From: Corallococcus sp. AS-1-6
GTDB lineage: Bacteria; Myxococcota; Myxococcia; Myxococcales; Myxococcaceae
NCBI RefSeq assembly: GCF_020037015.1
Contig: NZ_JAIQDE010000016.1
Coordinates: forward strand, 121,132 to 185,131
Length of the DNA stretch: 64,000 nucleotides
Direction of reading: 5' to 3'
Part shown: piece after piece, positions 28,417 through 38,217 of the stretch
Layout: every line of letters starts with the position of its first letter
Numbering within the stretch: position 1 is the stretch's first letter
The notes under the pieces: generated by a model
Told to the model about the DNA's origin: nothing
The model's database searches: none
What the model saw: only the letters and a program-made list of their open reading frames with translations
Program-made: the position numbers and the translations under genes

Positions 28417-30210
28417 TCAGCCGTCCAGGCGCGCGATGAGCAGCTTGCGCTGGAGCATCAGGGCCTCGGGGGCCTTGGTGCCCAACTGCTCGAAGAAGAC
28501 CTCCTGGCTCTTGAGCTCGGACTTCCACTCGTCCTCCTTGATGGAGGTGGCCTCCTGGACGGCCTCCTCGGACATGTCCAGGCCCTTCAGGTTGAGGCCC
28601 TGGTCCTGGCGCGGCACCCAGCCCAGCAGCGTCTCCTGCGTGGGGACGCGGCCCTGGACGCGGTTCACGATCCACTCCAGGACGCGCATGTTCTCGCCGT
28701 AGCCCGGCCAGATGAACTTGCCGTTCTTGTCCTGGCGGAACCAGTTGACCTGGAAGATCTTCGGGAGCTGCGGGATGGACTTCTGCATGTCCAGCCAGTG
28801 CTGGAGGTAGTCGCCCATGTGGTAGCCGCAGAAGGGCAGCATGGCCATGGGGTCGCGGCGCACGACGCCCACCTTGCCGGTGGCCGCCGCCGTCGTCTCA
28901 CTGCCCATGGTGGCGCCCAGGAACACGCCGTGGGTCCAGTTGAAGGCCTGGAGCACCAGCGGGACGGTGTTGGAGCGGCGGCCGCCGAAGATGATGGCGC
29001 TGATGGGGACGCCCTGGGGGTCGTTCGCCTTGGCGGACAGCACCGGGTTGTTGCTCATGGGCGCGGTGAAGCGGCTGTTCGGGTGCGCCGCCTTCTCCGT
29101 GCTGCCCTTCTTCCAGGGCTTGCCCTGCCAGTCGATGAGCTCCTCGGGGACCTCGCCGTCCTTGCCCTCCCACCAGACGTCGCCGTCCGGGGTGAGCGCC
29201 ACGTTCGTGAAGAGCGTGTCCTTGGAGATGGTCTCCATGGCGTTGGGGTTGGTCTTGTAGTTGGTGCCCGGCACCACGCCGAAGTAGCCGGCCTCCGGGT
29301 TGATGGCGTACAGGCGGCCATCCGGACCGGGGCGCATCCAGGCGATGTCGTCGCCGACGGTTTCAATCTTCCAGCCCTGGTACTCCTTGGGCGGGATCAT
29401 CATGGCGAAGTTCGTCTTGCCGCACGCGGACGGGAAGGCGGCGGCGATGTACGTCGTCTCGCCCTTGGGGGAGGTGACGCCCAGGATGAGCATGTGCTCG
29501 GCGAGCCAGCCCTCCTCGCGGCCCAGGTAGCTGCCGATGCGCAGCGCGAGGCATTTCTTCCCGAGCAGCACGTTGCCGCCATAGCCGGAGCCGAAGCTCC
29601 AGATGGTGTTGTCCTGGGGGAAGTGGCAGATGTAGCGGCGGTCCGGGTTCACGTCACCCGTGGAGTGCAGGCCGCGGTTGAAGTCGTCGCTGTCGCCCAG
29701 CATGTCCAGCGCGGCCTTCCCCATGCGGGTCATGATCCGCATGTTGAGCACCACGTAGTCGCTGTCCGTCAGCTCCACGCCAATCTTCGTGGAGGCGCCG
29801 CCCAGCGGGCCCATGGCGTAGGGCACCACGTACATGGTGCGGCCCTTCATGCAGCCTTCGAAGAGCTGGGAGAGCTTCGTGTAGGCGGCCTCCGGCTCCA
29901 TCCAGTTGTTGGTGGGGCCCGCGTCCGTCTTGTTGGGCGTGCAGATGAACGTGAGGTGCTCGACGCGCGCCACGTCGTTGGGGTTGGAGCGGTGCAGGTA
30001 GCAGCCGGGGCGCTTCTGCGGGTTGAGCGGGATGAGCGTGCCGTCCTTCACCGCCTGCTCGGTGAGGCGCTGCTTCTCCGCCTCGGAGCCGTCGCACCAG
30101 ACGATGCGGTCCGGCTGGGTCATCGCGGCCATCTTGGCCACCCAGGCCAGCAGCGTGGGGTTCTTCGTGGGCGCCTGCTCGGAGGCGGCGGCCGCTTGCG
30201 TCGAAGCCAT
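28417..30210 (-). CDS. pckG: Phosphoenolpyruvate carboxykinase (GTP)
   Basis: 597 residues from ATG 30210. It makes PEP from oxaloacetate and GTP, the entry to gluconeogenesis. The GTP-class signature [12 protein letters not shown] with the reactive Cys lies near residues 259-270; [19 protein letters not shown] and the substrate-binding region are intact. The length is normal for the family. The ATG at 30210 has GAGGAA seven bases upstream; an ATG 24 bases further up (30234) has GGGAG at nine bases and cannot be excluded. It is monocistronic, divergent from an SLC13-type transporter whose substrates may be dicarboxylates, which would make functional sense. Confidence 0.96.
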   Translation of the reverse strand: MASTQAAAASEQAPTKNPTLLAWVAKMAAMTQPDRIVWCDGSEAEKQRLTEQAVKDGTLIPLNPQKRPGCYLHRSNPNDVARVEHLTFICTPNKTDAGPTNNWMEPEAAYTKLSQLFEGCMKGRTMYVVPYAMGPLGGASTKIGVELTDSDYVVLNMRIMTRMGKAALDMLGDSDDFNRGLHSTGDVNPDRRYICHFPQDNTIWSFGSGYGGNVLLGKKCLALRIGSYLGREEGWLAEHMLILGVTSPKGETTYIAAAFPSACGKTNFAMMIPPKEYQGWKIETVGDDIAWMRPGPDGRLYAINPEAGYFGVVPGTNYKTNPNAMETISKDTLFTNVALTPDGDVWWEGKDGEVPEELIDWQGKPWKKGSTEKAAHPNSRFTAPMSNNPVLSAKANDPQGVPISAIIFGGRRSNTVPLVLQAFNWTHGVFLGATMGSETTAAATGKVGVVRRDPMAMLPFCGYHMGDYLQHWLDMQKSIPQLPKIFQVNWFRQDKNGKFIWPGYGENMRVLEWIVNRVQGRVPTQETLLGWVPRQDQGLNLKGLDMSEEAVQEATSIKEDEWKSELKSQEVFFEQLGTKAPEALMLQRKLLIARLDG

Positions 30211-30250
30211 GGAGGTTTCCTCGGGGTGTTTCATGGGTCGGGTCTCCCGC

Positions 30251-30278
30251 GTTTCGCGACTTCGCGAGGGGGCGAAAC
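30251..30278 (-). other. Stem-loop in the pckG leader
   Basis: GTTTCGC (30251-30257) and GCGAAAC (30272-30278) form a seven-bp stem; the intervening sequence contains TTCGCGA. It lies 40-70 bases before the pckG start, probably within the 5' leader. A regulatory role is only a possibility. Confidence 0.3.
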
Positions 30279-30476
30279 CCTACAGCGGAAGGAACACCAA
30301 ACCTTCTGGACCGGGGCCCCAAAAGCAACTGACGTCCGGCAGTCAACCGGACTTTCGACCGCTTTGGCCTAATTCCACTTATCAGCGCCCGGTCATTCAT
30401 CAGTAAACGGCGCGGTGCGGCACACGCTGGCAGCGCAGCGCGCCGTGCCCAGGTTGTGGGTGCGCACGCCCGCTCC

Positions 30477-32276
30477 ATGTCCATCGCCCTCGTCCTGGTC
30501 ATCATCGTCGTCGCCCTGGTCCTCTTTTCCGTGGATTCCATCCCCATCGAGTTCACCTCGCTGGTGGTGGTGTGCCTGCTGGCGCTGTCCGGGGTGCTGA
30601 CGCCGGCGCAGGCGTTCGAGGGCTTCAGCAACGACACGGTCATCTTCATCTTCACCCTGCTGGCGATGACCCAGGGGCTCGCCGCCACGGGCGTGGTGCA
30701 GATGGTGGGGCAGCGGATGGCCTTCTTCGCGCGCTTCGGCCACCAGGCGTTCGTGCTGGCGATGATGGGCGTGGTGGCGGTGTTCTCCGCGTTCATCTCC
30801 AACACGGTGACGACGGCGGCCTTCCTGCCGGTGGCCATTGGCGCCGCGCAGCGGGCGAAGGTGCCGCGCAGCAAGGTGCTGCTGCCGCTGGCGTACGCGT
30901 CCATGCTGGGCGGCACGGTGCTGCTCTTCGGCACGTCCACGAACCTGGTGGTGTCCGCGGCGCTGAAGCGGCAGGGGATGGCGCCCATTGGCGTGACGGA
31001 GCTGGCGCCGGTGGGGCTGCCGGTGGTGCTCATCGGCATCGCGGTGGTGGTGCTCCTGGGGCGGTGGCTCCTGCCCGCGCGCGAGGGCAAGCCGGGCACG
31101 GAGGGCTTCACGCTGCGCGACTACCTCACGGAGGCGGTGGTGCCCGGGGACTCGCGCTACGTGGGCCAGCCGCTGTCGGACATCAGCGAAGGCCTGGGCC
31201 TGCGCGTGATTGGCGTGGTGCGCGACGGCGAGACCCTGTCCGCGAAGCCCGGGTACGTGCTCACGGGCGACGAGCGGCTGGTGGTGGAGGGCAAGCGCGA
31301 GGACATCCTGCGGGTGAAGGACCTGCGGGGCATCGAGCTGCGGCCGGACGTGCGGCTGTCGGACGCGGAGCTGGAGGGGCCGGAGTCGATGCTGGCGGAG
31401 GTGGGCGTGCCGCCCGGCAGCCCCCTGGTGGGGCGCAGCCTGAAGGAGACGCTGTTCGTGGAGCGCTTCGGCTTGGTGGCGCTGGGGCTGCACCGCCGGC
31501 CCGCCATCCAGCGCAACACCAAGCTGCAGCTCCTGCGGCGCTCGTACCACCACCACTCGCTGTCCACGCTGCCGCTGTCCGTGGGGGACGTGCTGCTCCT
31601 GCGCGGGCCCCGGCAGAAGGTGGCGGAGCTGGCCCCGGGCCACACCCTGATGGTGCTGGAGGGCCACGAGTACGAGCCGCCGCGCTACGCGAAGGCGCTG
31701 CTCGCGGTGCTCCTCTTCCTGGGGGCGCTGGCGGCGGGCTCGCTGGGCTGGGTGCCGCTGTCGGTGGCGGGGCTCACCGGCATGCTGCTGATGATCGCCA
31801 CCGGGTGCGTGGACGCGCGCACCGCGTTCCGCGTGGACTGGCGGGTGGTGCTGCTCATCGGCTCCATGATGGCGCTGGGGCTGGCCATGGAGGTGAGCGG
31901 CGCGGGGAAGTTCATTGGCGACCACGTGGCCCGGCTGGGCGCGTACGGCGGGCCCCGCGCGGTGCTGGCGCTGCTGATGGTGCTGACCATCCTGCTGTCC
32001 GCGCCCATGAGCAACCAGGCCGCGGCGCTGGTGGTGCTGCCGGTGGCGCTCAACGCGGCGGCGCAACTGGGCGTGGACGTGCGCCCCTTCGCCATGGGCA
32101 TCACGCTGGCGGCGAGCTGCTCCTTCATCACCCCGCTGGAGCCCAGTTGCGTGCTCGTCTACGGGCCCGGGCACTACCGGTTCACCGACTTCTTCCGGCT
32201 GGGCACGCCGCTGACCGCGGCGCTGGTGGTGTTCCTGGTGTTCGCCGTGCCCGTGGTGTGGCCGTTCCACGCGTAG
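30477..32276 (+). CDS. SLC13-family (DASS) permease with cytoplasmic TrkA-C domains
   Basis: 599 residues. Two bundles of transmembrane helices (about 1-195 and 405-599) flank two TrkA-C/RCK_C regulatory domains (about 215-380). The DASS signatures SNTVTTAAFLPVAIG and GTSTNLVVS in the first half, and APMSNQAAALVVLPVA and a late FITPLEP in the second, are clear. Members take up di/tricarboxylates or sulfate with sodium; TrkA-C-containing members are often annotated as sulfate or citrate transporters. Divergent from pckG. The ATG at 30477 lacks a clear Shine-Dalgarno; a GTG 21 bases upstream is in frame. Confidence 0.9.
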   Translation: MSIALVLVIIVVALVLFSVDSIPIEFTSLVVVCLLALSGVLTPAQAFEGFSNDTVIFIFTLLAMTQGLAATGVVQMVGQRMAFFARFGHQAFVLAMMGVVAVFSAFISNTVTTAAFLPVAIGAAQRAKVPRSKVLLPLAYASMLGGTVLLFGTSTNLVVSAALKRQGMAPIGVTELAPVGLPVVLIGIAVVVLLGRWLLPAREGKPGTEGFTLRDYLTEAVVPGDSRYVGQPLSDISEGLGLRVIGVVRDGETLSAKPGYVLTGDERLVVEGKREDILRVKDLRGIELRPDVRLSDAELEGPESMLAEVGVPPGSPLVGRSLKETLFVERFGLVALGLHRRPAIQRNTKLQLLRRSYHHHSLSTLPLSVGDVLLLRGPRQKVAELAPGHTLMVLEGHEYEPPRYAKALLAVLLFLGALAAGSLGWVPLSVAGLTGMLLMIATGCVDARTAFRVDWRVVLLIGSMMALGLAMEVSGAGKFIGDHVARLGAYGGPRAVLALLMVLTILLSAPMSNQAAALVVLPVALNAAAQLGVDVRPFAMGITLAASCSFITPLEPSCVLVYGPGHYRFTDFFRLGTPLTAALVVFLVFAVPVVWPFHA

Positions 32277-32306
32277 GCGCGCGGCGCTTCCTTCAGGGGA
32301 TGGCGG

Positions 32307-32933
32307 TCAGTGGATGGCGGCGCGCAGCCCCACGTCCGCGAGCACCCGCGACTCCTGCGCGAGCAGGTACTGCAGGCGCGCGTCCACGGCGGCCTCGTCC
32401 CCGTTGGACGCGGTGACGGCCAGGCGGTGGAAGAGGGACTGGTGGCCGTCCTCGGACTGGGCCAGCTCTCCGTAGAAGCGGGCCAGCGCCGGGTCGGTGA
32501 GCCCCTCCGCGAGCAGGGACAGCCGCTCGCACGAGCGCGCTTCGATGATGGCGGCGACGAGCAGGCGGTCCACCCGCCGCTCCAGGGCGGGCGTGCGCAC
32601 GTGCTTCTGCAGCCCCTGGGCGTACGGGTCCCCGGCGTCCTTGGTGAGCGTGAGGCCGCGCGCGGCCATCAGGTCCAGCACGCGCGCCAGGTGGGCGCTC
32701 TCCTCGCGGGCCAGGCGCGCCATCTGCGACGGCAGGCCCGGCAGGTCCGGGTAGGCCTGGAGCATGGACAGCGCGTTGGCGGCGGCCTTCTTCTCGCAGT
32801 GGGCGTGGTCCACCAGCACGGCGTCGAAGTTCGCCAGCGCCAGCGGCAGCCAGCCGGGGTCGGTGGGCGCGTGGAGGATGACGGGGCCCGCTCCGGAGAG
32901 GGGACGGCGGGAGGGCGTGGGGCGGCTGCTCAT
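32307..32933 (-). CDS. miaE: tRNA 2-methylthio-N6-isopentenyladenosine hydroxylase (MiaE-like)
   Basis: 208 residues of ferritin-like helices. Diiron ligand motifs are visible: ANALSMLQAY preceded by HCEKKAA, then REESAHLARV, EARSCERLSLL and QSEDGHQSLF. MiaE hydroxylates ms2i6A37 in tRNAs reading UNN codons, using oxygen. The opening DPGWLPLALANFDAVLVDHAHCEKKAA region is the family hallmark (described here, not exact limits). ATG 32933 is chosen over the upstream frame because of domain onset; there is no Shine-Dalgarno. It converges with the SLC13 gene. Confidence 0.9.
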   Translation of the reverse strand: MSSRPTPSRRPLSGAGPVILHAPTDPGWLPLALANFDAVLVDHAHCEKKAAANALSMLQAYPDLPGLPSQMARLAREESAHLARVLDLMAARGLTLTKDAGDPYAQGLQKHVRTPALERRVDRLLVAAIIEARSCERLSLLAEGLTDPALARFYGELAQSEDGHQSLFHRLAVTASNGDEAAVDARLQYLLAQESRVLADVGLRAAIH

Positions 32934-33074
32934 TTCGGAGGCGGACTGTAGGGCATCCGCCGGGCGCCGCGCGCGGGTGTCGTGCGGCGCCCTCGCGCCC
33001 GCTTCCTCCCAGGACATGCCGGCCGCCCGCGCGGTGAGGGGCCGCTCTCCCGCGGCGGGCGCCGGCGTCCACGG

Positions 33075-33731
33075 CTACAGCGGCGGGTTCGTGCCCTCCT
33101 TCGACGCGAGCAGGGTGACCACGTAGTCGTCGCCCTCCTGCGCCTCGTTGGCGATGAAGACGGAGCCCGGCCAGGTGCGCAGCCCGTTCATCAGGAAGGC
33201 CCCGTGGTCGGCCTGGGCCCGGTGCACCAGCTCCACGCGGCAGAGCGTGGCGCGGCACTCCAGCGACTTCACGCGCGAGGTGCCAGGCAGGTGCGCGCGG
33301 AACGCGTCGTCGAGCGTCCGGGACGCGCGCGCGCTCCAGTCCCCGTCCACCGGCTCCGCGGCGAACGCGTTGAACACGCGCGTGCGCGACTGCTCGAACG
33401 AGGCCGGGGGCGGGCGGATGGGCGGAGCCGGGGGCACGTCCTCGCCCGGGTCCTCCGCCGCGGCGGCTGCTCCGGAAGGGGCCGCTTCCGGGGCGCCGGG
33501 CCGCGCGTGGGGCGCCGTGGGCGGGCGCGCGGCGTTGGCGGCCCACAGGCGCATCGCGGTCTCCGCGGCGGCGCGCTTCGCGTCGGTGCCCTCGCTGGCG
33601 TGGCGCACCTGGGCGCGCAGCTCCTCCATGGCTTCGTCGGAGGCGCGCTGGTGGCCGGCGAGCGTGAGCCCCACGCCCGCGATGGCGGCGGTGTTGACGA
33701 TGGCGAGGACGGTCTGGAGCCTGGAGGACAT
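33075..33731 (-). CDS. Membrane-anchored periplasmic protein of unknown function
   Basis: 218 residues. A single N-terminal hydrophobic segment (about 5-24) anchors it, followed by a helix, an Ala/Pro-rich linker (about 65-115), and a folded C-terminal domain containing SLECRATLCRVEL; the two Cys five residues apart could form a disulfide. The domain repeats a pattern I have seen in other myxobacterial exported proteins but no function is known to me. ATG 33731 is picked because the hydrophobic segment begins there; the longer frame is a shadow of the next gene. Confidence 0.75.
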   Translation of the reverse strand: MSSRLQTVLAIVNTAAIAGVGLTLAGHQRASDEAMEELRAQVRHASEGTDAKRAAAETAMRLWAANAARPPTAPHARPGAPEAAPSGAAAAAEDPGEDVPPAPPIRPPPASFEQSRTRVFNAFAAEPVDGDWSARASRTLDDAFRAHLPGTSRVKSLECRATLCRVELVHRAQADHGAFLMNGLRTWPGSVFIANEAQEGDDYVVTLLASKEGTNPPL

Positions 33732-33829
33732 GGGGCGCTCGCGGGACTTCGGTGGGAAGAAGCGGACCGCGCGAAGGGGAGGAATGTGAAGCCTTCGCGC
33801 GGCCCGCTGTGAGCCGGCAGGCCCGTGCT

Positions 33830-34279
33830 TCAGTCGATGGTGAAGCCGCCGATGATGCCGCCCGACTGCAGGCCGCAGCGGAAGACGAGGGCGAAGTCCT
33901 CCCACACGTAGCGGTCACCCGTGTTGAGGGTCTGCCACGCCATGGGGCCGGCCACCGTGTACGTGGTGGCGCCCACCTGGCCGGCGTTGCCCACGCCGTT
34001 GACGGTCTCCGTCTCGCACCAACTGTTGTTGCCGTAGATCTGCACCGTCGTCGGGTGGTAGCCGACCGTCCACATGGGCACGGAGGCGATGGCCAGACGC
34101 GTCGTCGTACAGTCGTTGCGGATGCCCGAGTAGCTGTGGACGTTGAAGCACGCCGCGTCGGACGCATACGCGGCCTTGAACGCGATGCCCGGGTAGTACT
34201 GCCACGCGGCCGCGGTCCCCGCGCTCAACGCCACCACACCGAACGCGCACACCTTCGCCAACGTCTGGAAACGCTTCAT
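33830..34279 (-). CDS. Small secreted protein of unknown function
   Basis: 149 residues with a signal peptide (VCAFGVVALSAGTAAA) and a mature part of about 125 residues rich in Tyr, Thr, Gly and Val, with four Cys that could give two disulfides. It reads as a compact beta-rich extracellular protein; no family is recognised. GGGAG lies eight bases before ATG 34279. It is preceded by an unusually AT-rich patch (34381-34415), a likely promoter region. Confidence 0.8.
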   Translation of the reverse strand: MKRFQTLAKVCAFGVVALSAGTAAAWQYYPGIAFKAAYASDAACFNVHSYSGIRNDCTTTRLAIASVPMWTVGYHPTTVQIYGNNSWCETETVNGVGNAGQVGATTYTVAGPMAWQTLNTGDRYVWEDFALVFRCGLQSGGIIGGFTID

Positions 34280-34380
34280 CGAACTGCTCCCGTGGGATGC
34301 GGCGGTGATTGGGGCCGCCGGGCACGCGAACGCGCGCCGCGCTCCCAGGGAGCAAGCGCCATGCCCTGGTCCAAGCTGGC

Positions 34381-34415
34381 GTGTTTTCAATTGTTTACAT
34401 GTCTTTTTGACAATC
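34381..34415 (-). promoter_or_regulatory. AT-rich island, likely promoter region
   Basis: About 35 bases of low GC (TTTTCAATTGTTTACATG, TTTTTGACAAT) stand out sharply from the surrounding 70% GC sequence. On the minus strand TTGTCA could be a -35 for the secreted protein gene at 33830-34279. The exact elements cannot be assigned. The adjoining hairpin (GACAA/TTGTC at 34409-34424) is discussed under rejected items. Confidence 0.3.
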
Positions 34416-34465
34416 CCCGTTGTCCCGGGAGCAACAGGCGGGTGTTGCCTGCGTTGTCCGGGGGG

Positions 34466-35305
34466 CTACTCCACCAGCACGAGCCGCTGGGTGCGGCCGG
34501 CGTGGTAGCCCACCTTGCGCGCGATGCGGGCGGTGCTCTCGTCGCGCTCGTCCACGCGCATGGCCAGCCGGGGCAGCGACGACAGCAGGTGCCGGGAAAT
34601 CTGTCCCAGGCACAGCGTGGCGTGGCCCTGGCGGCGGCGGGACGGGGGCGTGTACATGCCCTCCAGCTCCGCGCCGAACTGCGAGCGGCAGCCGATGTCC
34701 ACCTTGAACACCAGCTCGCCGCCCTCCTCCAGCACGTAGGTGCGGCGCTGGCGCACGCGCTGGAGGACGCGGGACTCGTAGTGGGCGGAGTCCTCCGCCA
34801 GCGGATCCCGCTCCAGGATTTCGCGCACGTAGCCCTGGGCCAGGGGCAGCAGGCGGGGCACGTCCTCCTCGCGGGCCAGGCGCAGGGTGGGGTTGGTGAA
34901 GGGGCCCAGGTCGTCCGCGGAGACGCTGAAAAGCTTCTGGGTGCGGGACAGGCGCGGCTTGCCCTCACAGAGGCTGCGCACCAGCGCGTCCACGGAGGCC
35001 TTGTCCCCCACGGTGGCGCGCAGCTTGAGGCTGGGGGCGAGCGCGTCCGCGATGACGCCGGTGACGCTGGCGTCGCTGGCGCTGGGCACCACCAGCCCGC
35101 CCTCGCCGCCCACGAAGACGGCCGCGGTGAGCACGCCGCTGTCGAAGCGGCCGTGGAAGGAGAAGGCCGCCTGGCGCTCCGGCGCCGCGATGCCGAACTC
35201 CTCCAGCAACCCCAGCAGGTAGAGGTTGTGGATGGGATCCTTCGCCAGGAGCGCGCGCAGGGCGTCCGTGTGGGAAGGCGCGAGCTGTTCGACGGTGACG
35301 GGCAT
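34466..35305 (-). CDS. GNAT-family N-acetyltransferase with N-terminal DUF4081-like domain
   Basis: 279 residues. The C-terminal half is a GNAT fold: LRLAREEDVPRLLPLAQGYV, VFKVDIGCRSQFGAELEGMYTPP carrying the central strands, then RRRQGHATLCLGQI for acetyl-CoA pyrophosphate binding and VDERDESTARIARKVGY near the end. The N-terminal half (DPIHNLYLLGLLEEFG) matches the domain often paired with this GNAT class. The acceptor substrate is unknown. It is transcribed alone on the minus strand. Confidence 0.88.
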   Translation of the reverse strand: MPVTVEQLAPSHTDALRALLAKDPIHNLYLLGLLEEFGIAAPERQAAFSFHGRFDSGVLTAAVFVGGEGGLVVPSASDASVTGVIADALAPSLKLRATVGDKASVDALVRSLCEGKPRLSRTQKLFSVSADDLGPFTNPTLRLAREEDVPRLLPLAQGYVREILERDPLAEDSAHYESRVLQRVRQRRTYVLEEGGELVFKVDIGCRSQFGAELEGMYTPPSRRRQGHATLCLGQISRHLLSSLPRLAMRVDERDESTARIARKVGYHAGRTQRLVLVE

Positions 35306-35349
35306 GCGCGGGGGCCGAAGGGGGCCTGAACCTTACGCGCAACCCGACC

Positions 35350-35997
35350 TCACGGGCCAGCGTCCCCAGGCACGGAGAACCGGAAGGGATGCAGCACGGT
35401 CGCGGACCCTCCCAGGTGGGGCGCCGGGAAGCGCGCGTCCAGGAGCGAGTCCAGCACGCACGCCTGCACCATGGGGTCCGGGATGGTGCTGGAGACGAGC
35501 TCTCCCCGGCGCATCTTCCCCTCGGAGCCCTCGCCCTCCACGGTGAAGCGCAGCTTCACTTCCTGTGTGCCCCGGTTGCGTTGTGCGGCGTCCTGGAAAC
35601 ATTGCTGCACGAGCGGAGTCACGGCCTGGATGGCCAGGCGCAGGTCCTCCGCGTCGATGCGGCCGGAGGACGCCTCCACCACTGGCTCCACCCGCTCCAC
35701 GCGGAGCGGGTCGGGGGCGTCGGGGTCCTGGCGCGGCGGCGGGGCGCGGGGCGGCGCTCGCGCCGGTGCCACGGGGGGCGGGCGCGGAGGGGTGGGGGGC
35801 GCGGGCCGGGGGAGCCCGGGCGCCGGTGCGCTCGTGCCCGGCGGAAGGGCCGGGGGCGGCGCGGCCGGTTCAGTCCGCTCCGGTGCGTCCATGAAGCGCG
35901 TCACCCACGCGGCCCCCAGCGCGAACAGCAGGAACAGGCCCAGGCTCAGGCCGGGGATGAGGAGCCAGCGGACGAGGGTGCGGTGCGAGGACGTCAT
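35350..35997 (-). CDS. Membrane-anchored protein with AgmX/PglI-like C-terminal domain
   Basis: 215 residues: one N-terminal transmembrane segment (about 10-33), a Pro/Ala-rich periplasmic linker (about 40-95), and a TonB-like C-terminal domain (about 110-210) with AIQAVTPLVQQCFQDA, EVKLRFTVEGEG, a late VQACVLDSL and LHPFRF. This pattern is the AgmX/PglI C-terminal domain of myxobacteria, a module in proteins linked to gliding motility and TonB-type systems. The motility link is from family knowledge; nothing nearby confirms it. Confidence 0.82.
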   Translation of the reverse strand: MTSSHRTLVRWLLIPGLSLGLFLLFALGAAWVTRFMDAPERTEPAAPPPALPPGTSAPAPGLPRPAPPTPPRPPPVAPARAPPRAPPPRQDPDAPDPLRVERVEPVVEASSGRIDAEDLRLAIQAVTPLVQQCFQDAAQRNRGTQEVKLRFTVEGEGSEGKMRRGELVSSTIPDPMVQACVLDSLLDARFPAPHLGGSATVLHPFRFSVPGDAGP

Positions 35998-36069
35998 GGG
36001 CCGGGAGCCCGCGTGTCATACCCGCCTCCCGGGGGACCGGGAAGCGGGGATGCACGCGAGCGCCCGAGG

Positions 36070-37026
36070 CTACGGATACACCTCACGCCGCGGGGTCGTG
36101 GTCGGCGTCGTCGGAGGCACCACGGCGCCCTCGGCCCGGATGCGCTGCTTGCGGCTGACGCCCAGCGTGGCGCCGAGCACCGACGCGATGAGCCCCAGGA
36201 GGAGCCCCGCGAAGATGCCCCAGAAGACGCGGCCGGAGCGGTCCGCCACCTTCAGCGCGCCCTGCTGCGCCTGCTGGCCCACCTCGCTGGCCTTGGCCTT
36301 GGCCTGGCTCACGCCCTGGTCCACCTGCTGCTGCACGCGGTCCGCCACCTCCTCCGCGTCCCGGCGCGACAGGTTGGTGTTCTGCGCGATGTTGCTCACC
36401 AGCAGCTCACGGTCCATGCGGCCCTGGCGCACGCCCTCCGTGACGATGTCCTTGGTCGCGGCCTCCAACTGGTTCGCGGTGATGGTGGGCTTGCCCTCCT
36501 CCCGCAGGCGCTTGTTCACCGGCGCGAGCGCGTCGTTGGCGTCCAGGCCGAACGCCTTCGCGGCCTCACCGCCGCCCGTCACCGCGCCCACGGCCGCGGT
36601 GCCGCCCGCGCCCACGGCCGCCTTGCCCACGTTGAACACCGCGCCCACCACGTTGGACACCAGCATGCCCACGACCATGACGCCCAGGAGCGTCGTCAGG
36701 CCCCAGAGCACCGCGCCGTGCATGGCGCCCCCGGCCTTGTCCACGATGCCCGCGCTGCGCGCGGCCACCACGCCGCCCACGAACAGCGCCACCAGCGGGA
36801 CGATGACGCTCCAGATGCCGGTGAAGATGCCCGCGGACTTCGCGCTCGACGCGTCGGCGGGGTTCACCGACGACAGGCCCAGCGCCAGCCCCAGCGTGTA
36901 GAGCAATATCCAGACGCCCAGCGCGACGAAGGTGCCACCGAAGATGGCGCCCCAGCTCAGCTTGTACGCACTGCCCGGCACCGCTGGGATGATGCCGGCG
37001 CGTTCGCTCTCGACAATGGCTGCCAT
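36070..37026 (-). CDS. Multispan membrane protein of unknown function (PhnA-like/YrzE-type)
   Basis: 318 residues. Four hydrophobic segments lie in the first 150 residues (SWGAIFGGTFVALGVWILLY, a second near 65-90, a third near 100-125), then a soluble helical region (about 160-255) with EQ-rich heptads, and a last transmembrane segment (about 258-280) before a Thr/Pro-rich tail. The opening SWGAIFGGTFVALGVWILL is typical of small envelope proteins annotated as PhnA-like. Function unknown. GAGGGTGG precedes the ATG. No operon partner. Confidence 0.85.
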   Translation of the reverse strand: MAAIVESERAGIIPAVPGSAYKLSWGAIFGGTFVALGVWILLYTLGLALGLSSVNPADASSAKSAGIFTGIWSVIVPLVALFVGGVVAARSAGIVDKAGGAMHGAVLWGLTTLLGVMVVGMLVSNVVGAVFNVGKAAVGAGGTAAVGAVTGGGEAAKAFGLDANDALAPVNKRLREEGKPTITANQLEAATKDIVTEGVRQGRMDRELLVSNIAQNTNLSRRDAEEVADRVQQQVDQGVSQAKAKASEVGQQAQQGALKVADRSGRVFWGIFAGLLLGLIASVLGATLGVSRKQRIRAEGAVVPPTTPTTTPRREVYP

Positions 37027-37186
37027 TGGATTCCACCCTCGCTTCCCGTGTGCCGCCCCGGCCGCGCTCCAACGGCGCGGCCGGGGACGGACGTGTCTGG
37101 GTGAAGGTGTGCACCGGGCACGCCCGGGCGTTTCACCGCCTCACGGTCGCCCCGTCCCGGAGGGTGGGGCGGAAGGCCGGGTGCCC

Positions 37187-38140
37187 TCAGCGCAGGCCGA
37201 GTGCGTCGAGGAGCAGTGCCTCGCGCGCCACCACCGGCTCGCGAGGGAGCGCGTCCGTGCGGTAGCGCGCGACGAGCGCGGGCAGGGTCACCGGGCCGCC
37301 GTCGCCCAGGCCGCTCCACGCGGCGAGCAGGCCCAGGACGTGCTCGGGAGGCCGGCCGCGCGCCCGCAGCTCCGCGAGCGCGAACGCCCCGTCGCGCTTC
37401 GCCAGCCGCTTGCCGTCCTCGCCCATCACCAGCGGCACGTGGAGGAACGCGGGCGCGGCCAGGCCCAGCGCGGCGTAGAGCTGGAGCTGCCGGGGCGTGG
37501 AGGGCAGCAGGTCGTCCCCGCGCAGCACGTGGGTGATGCGGCTGGCCGCGTCGTCCACCACCACCGCGAGCTGGTAGCTGGCCACGCCGTCGTTGCGGCG
37601 CACCACGAAGTCTCCCACCAGCGCCTGCACGTCCTGGGCGTACGGGCCCATGAGCTCGTCCACGAAGCGCACCTCGCCCGCGCGCGCGCAGAAGCGGTAC
37701 GCGGGGGCGCGCGTGCGGGCGCGCTCCGAAACCTGCGCGGCGGTGAGGTGCGCGCAGGTGCCGGGGTAGCGCGGGCCCTCGTCGGACAGGCCGTGGGGGG
37801 CGCTCGCCGCGCGGGCGATCTCCGCGCGCGTGCAGAAGCACGGGTAGATGAGCCCCTCGCGCGCGAGCTTTTCCTGGGCCTCGCGGTAGACGCCGTCGCG
37901 CTCGCTCTGGATGAGCGGCGGCTCGTCCCAGTCCAGGCCCAGCCAGCGCAGGTCCTCGTAGAGGTCCTGGAGGAACTGGGGGCGGCACCTCGCGCGGTCC
38001 AGGTCCTCGATGCGCAGCAGGAACGCGCCGCCCGCGGCCCGCGCCTGGAGCCAGCCCAGGAGCGCGCTTCTCACGTTGCCCAGGTGCATGCGGCCGGTGG
38101 GGCTGGGGGCGAAGCGTCCTCGCATCGTGGCGGCAACCAT
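37187..38140 (-). CDS. gluQRS: Glutamyl-Q tRNA(Asp) synthetase
   Basis: 317 residues, a glutamyl-tRNA synthetase paralogue lacking the anticodon-binding domain; it attaches glutamate to queuosine-34 of tRNA(Asp). The HIGH-like motif is APSPTGRMHLGN (residues 10-21), the KMSKS-like motif is KRLAKRDG, and the zinc site is CFC near 100 with a later YPGTC. The short length separates it from GltX. It is on the minus strand, 159 bases from the previous gene and divergent from the phosphoesterase. Confidence 0.95.
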   Translation of the reverse strand: MVAATMRGRFAPSPTGRMHLGNVRSALLGWLQARAAGGAFLLRIEDLDRARCRPQFLQDLYEDLRWLGLDWDEPPLIQSERDGVYREAQEKLAREGLIYPCFCTRAEIARAASAPHGLSDEGPRYPGTCAHLTAAQVSERARTRAPAYRFCARAGEVRFVDELMGPYAQDVQALVGDFVVRRNDGVASYQLAVVVDDAASRITHVLRGDDLLPSTPRQLQLYAALGLAAPAFLHVPLVMGEDGKRLAKRDGAFALAELRARGRPPEHVLGLLAAWSGLGDGGPVTLPALVARYRTDALPREPVVAREALLLDALGLR

Positions 38141-38217
38141 AACTTCCCCGCCCGCTTTCGCGCGCTGGGAGAGAATGCCCCGCCGCCTCCTCCCGTTCCC
38201 AGGGTGTGACCTCCTCC

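Noticed and set aside
34409..34424. GACAA...TTGTC hairpin as terminator of the GNAT gene.
   Set aside because: On the transcribed minus strand the hairpin is followed by A residues, not U; the T-run is on the wrong side.
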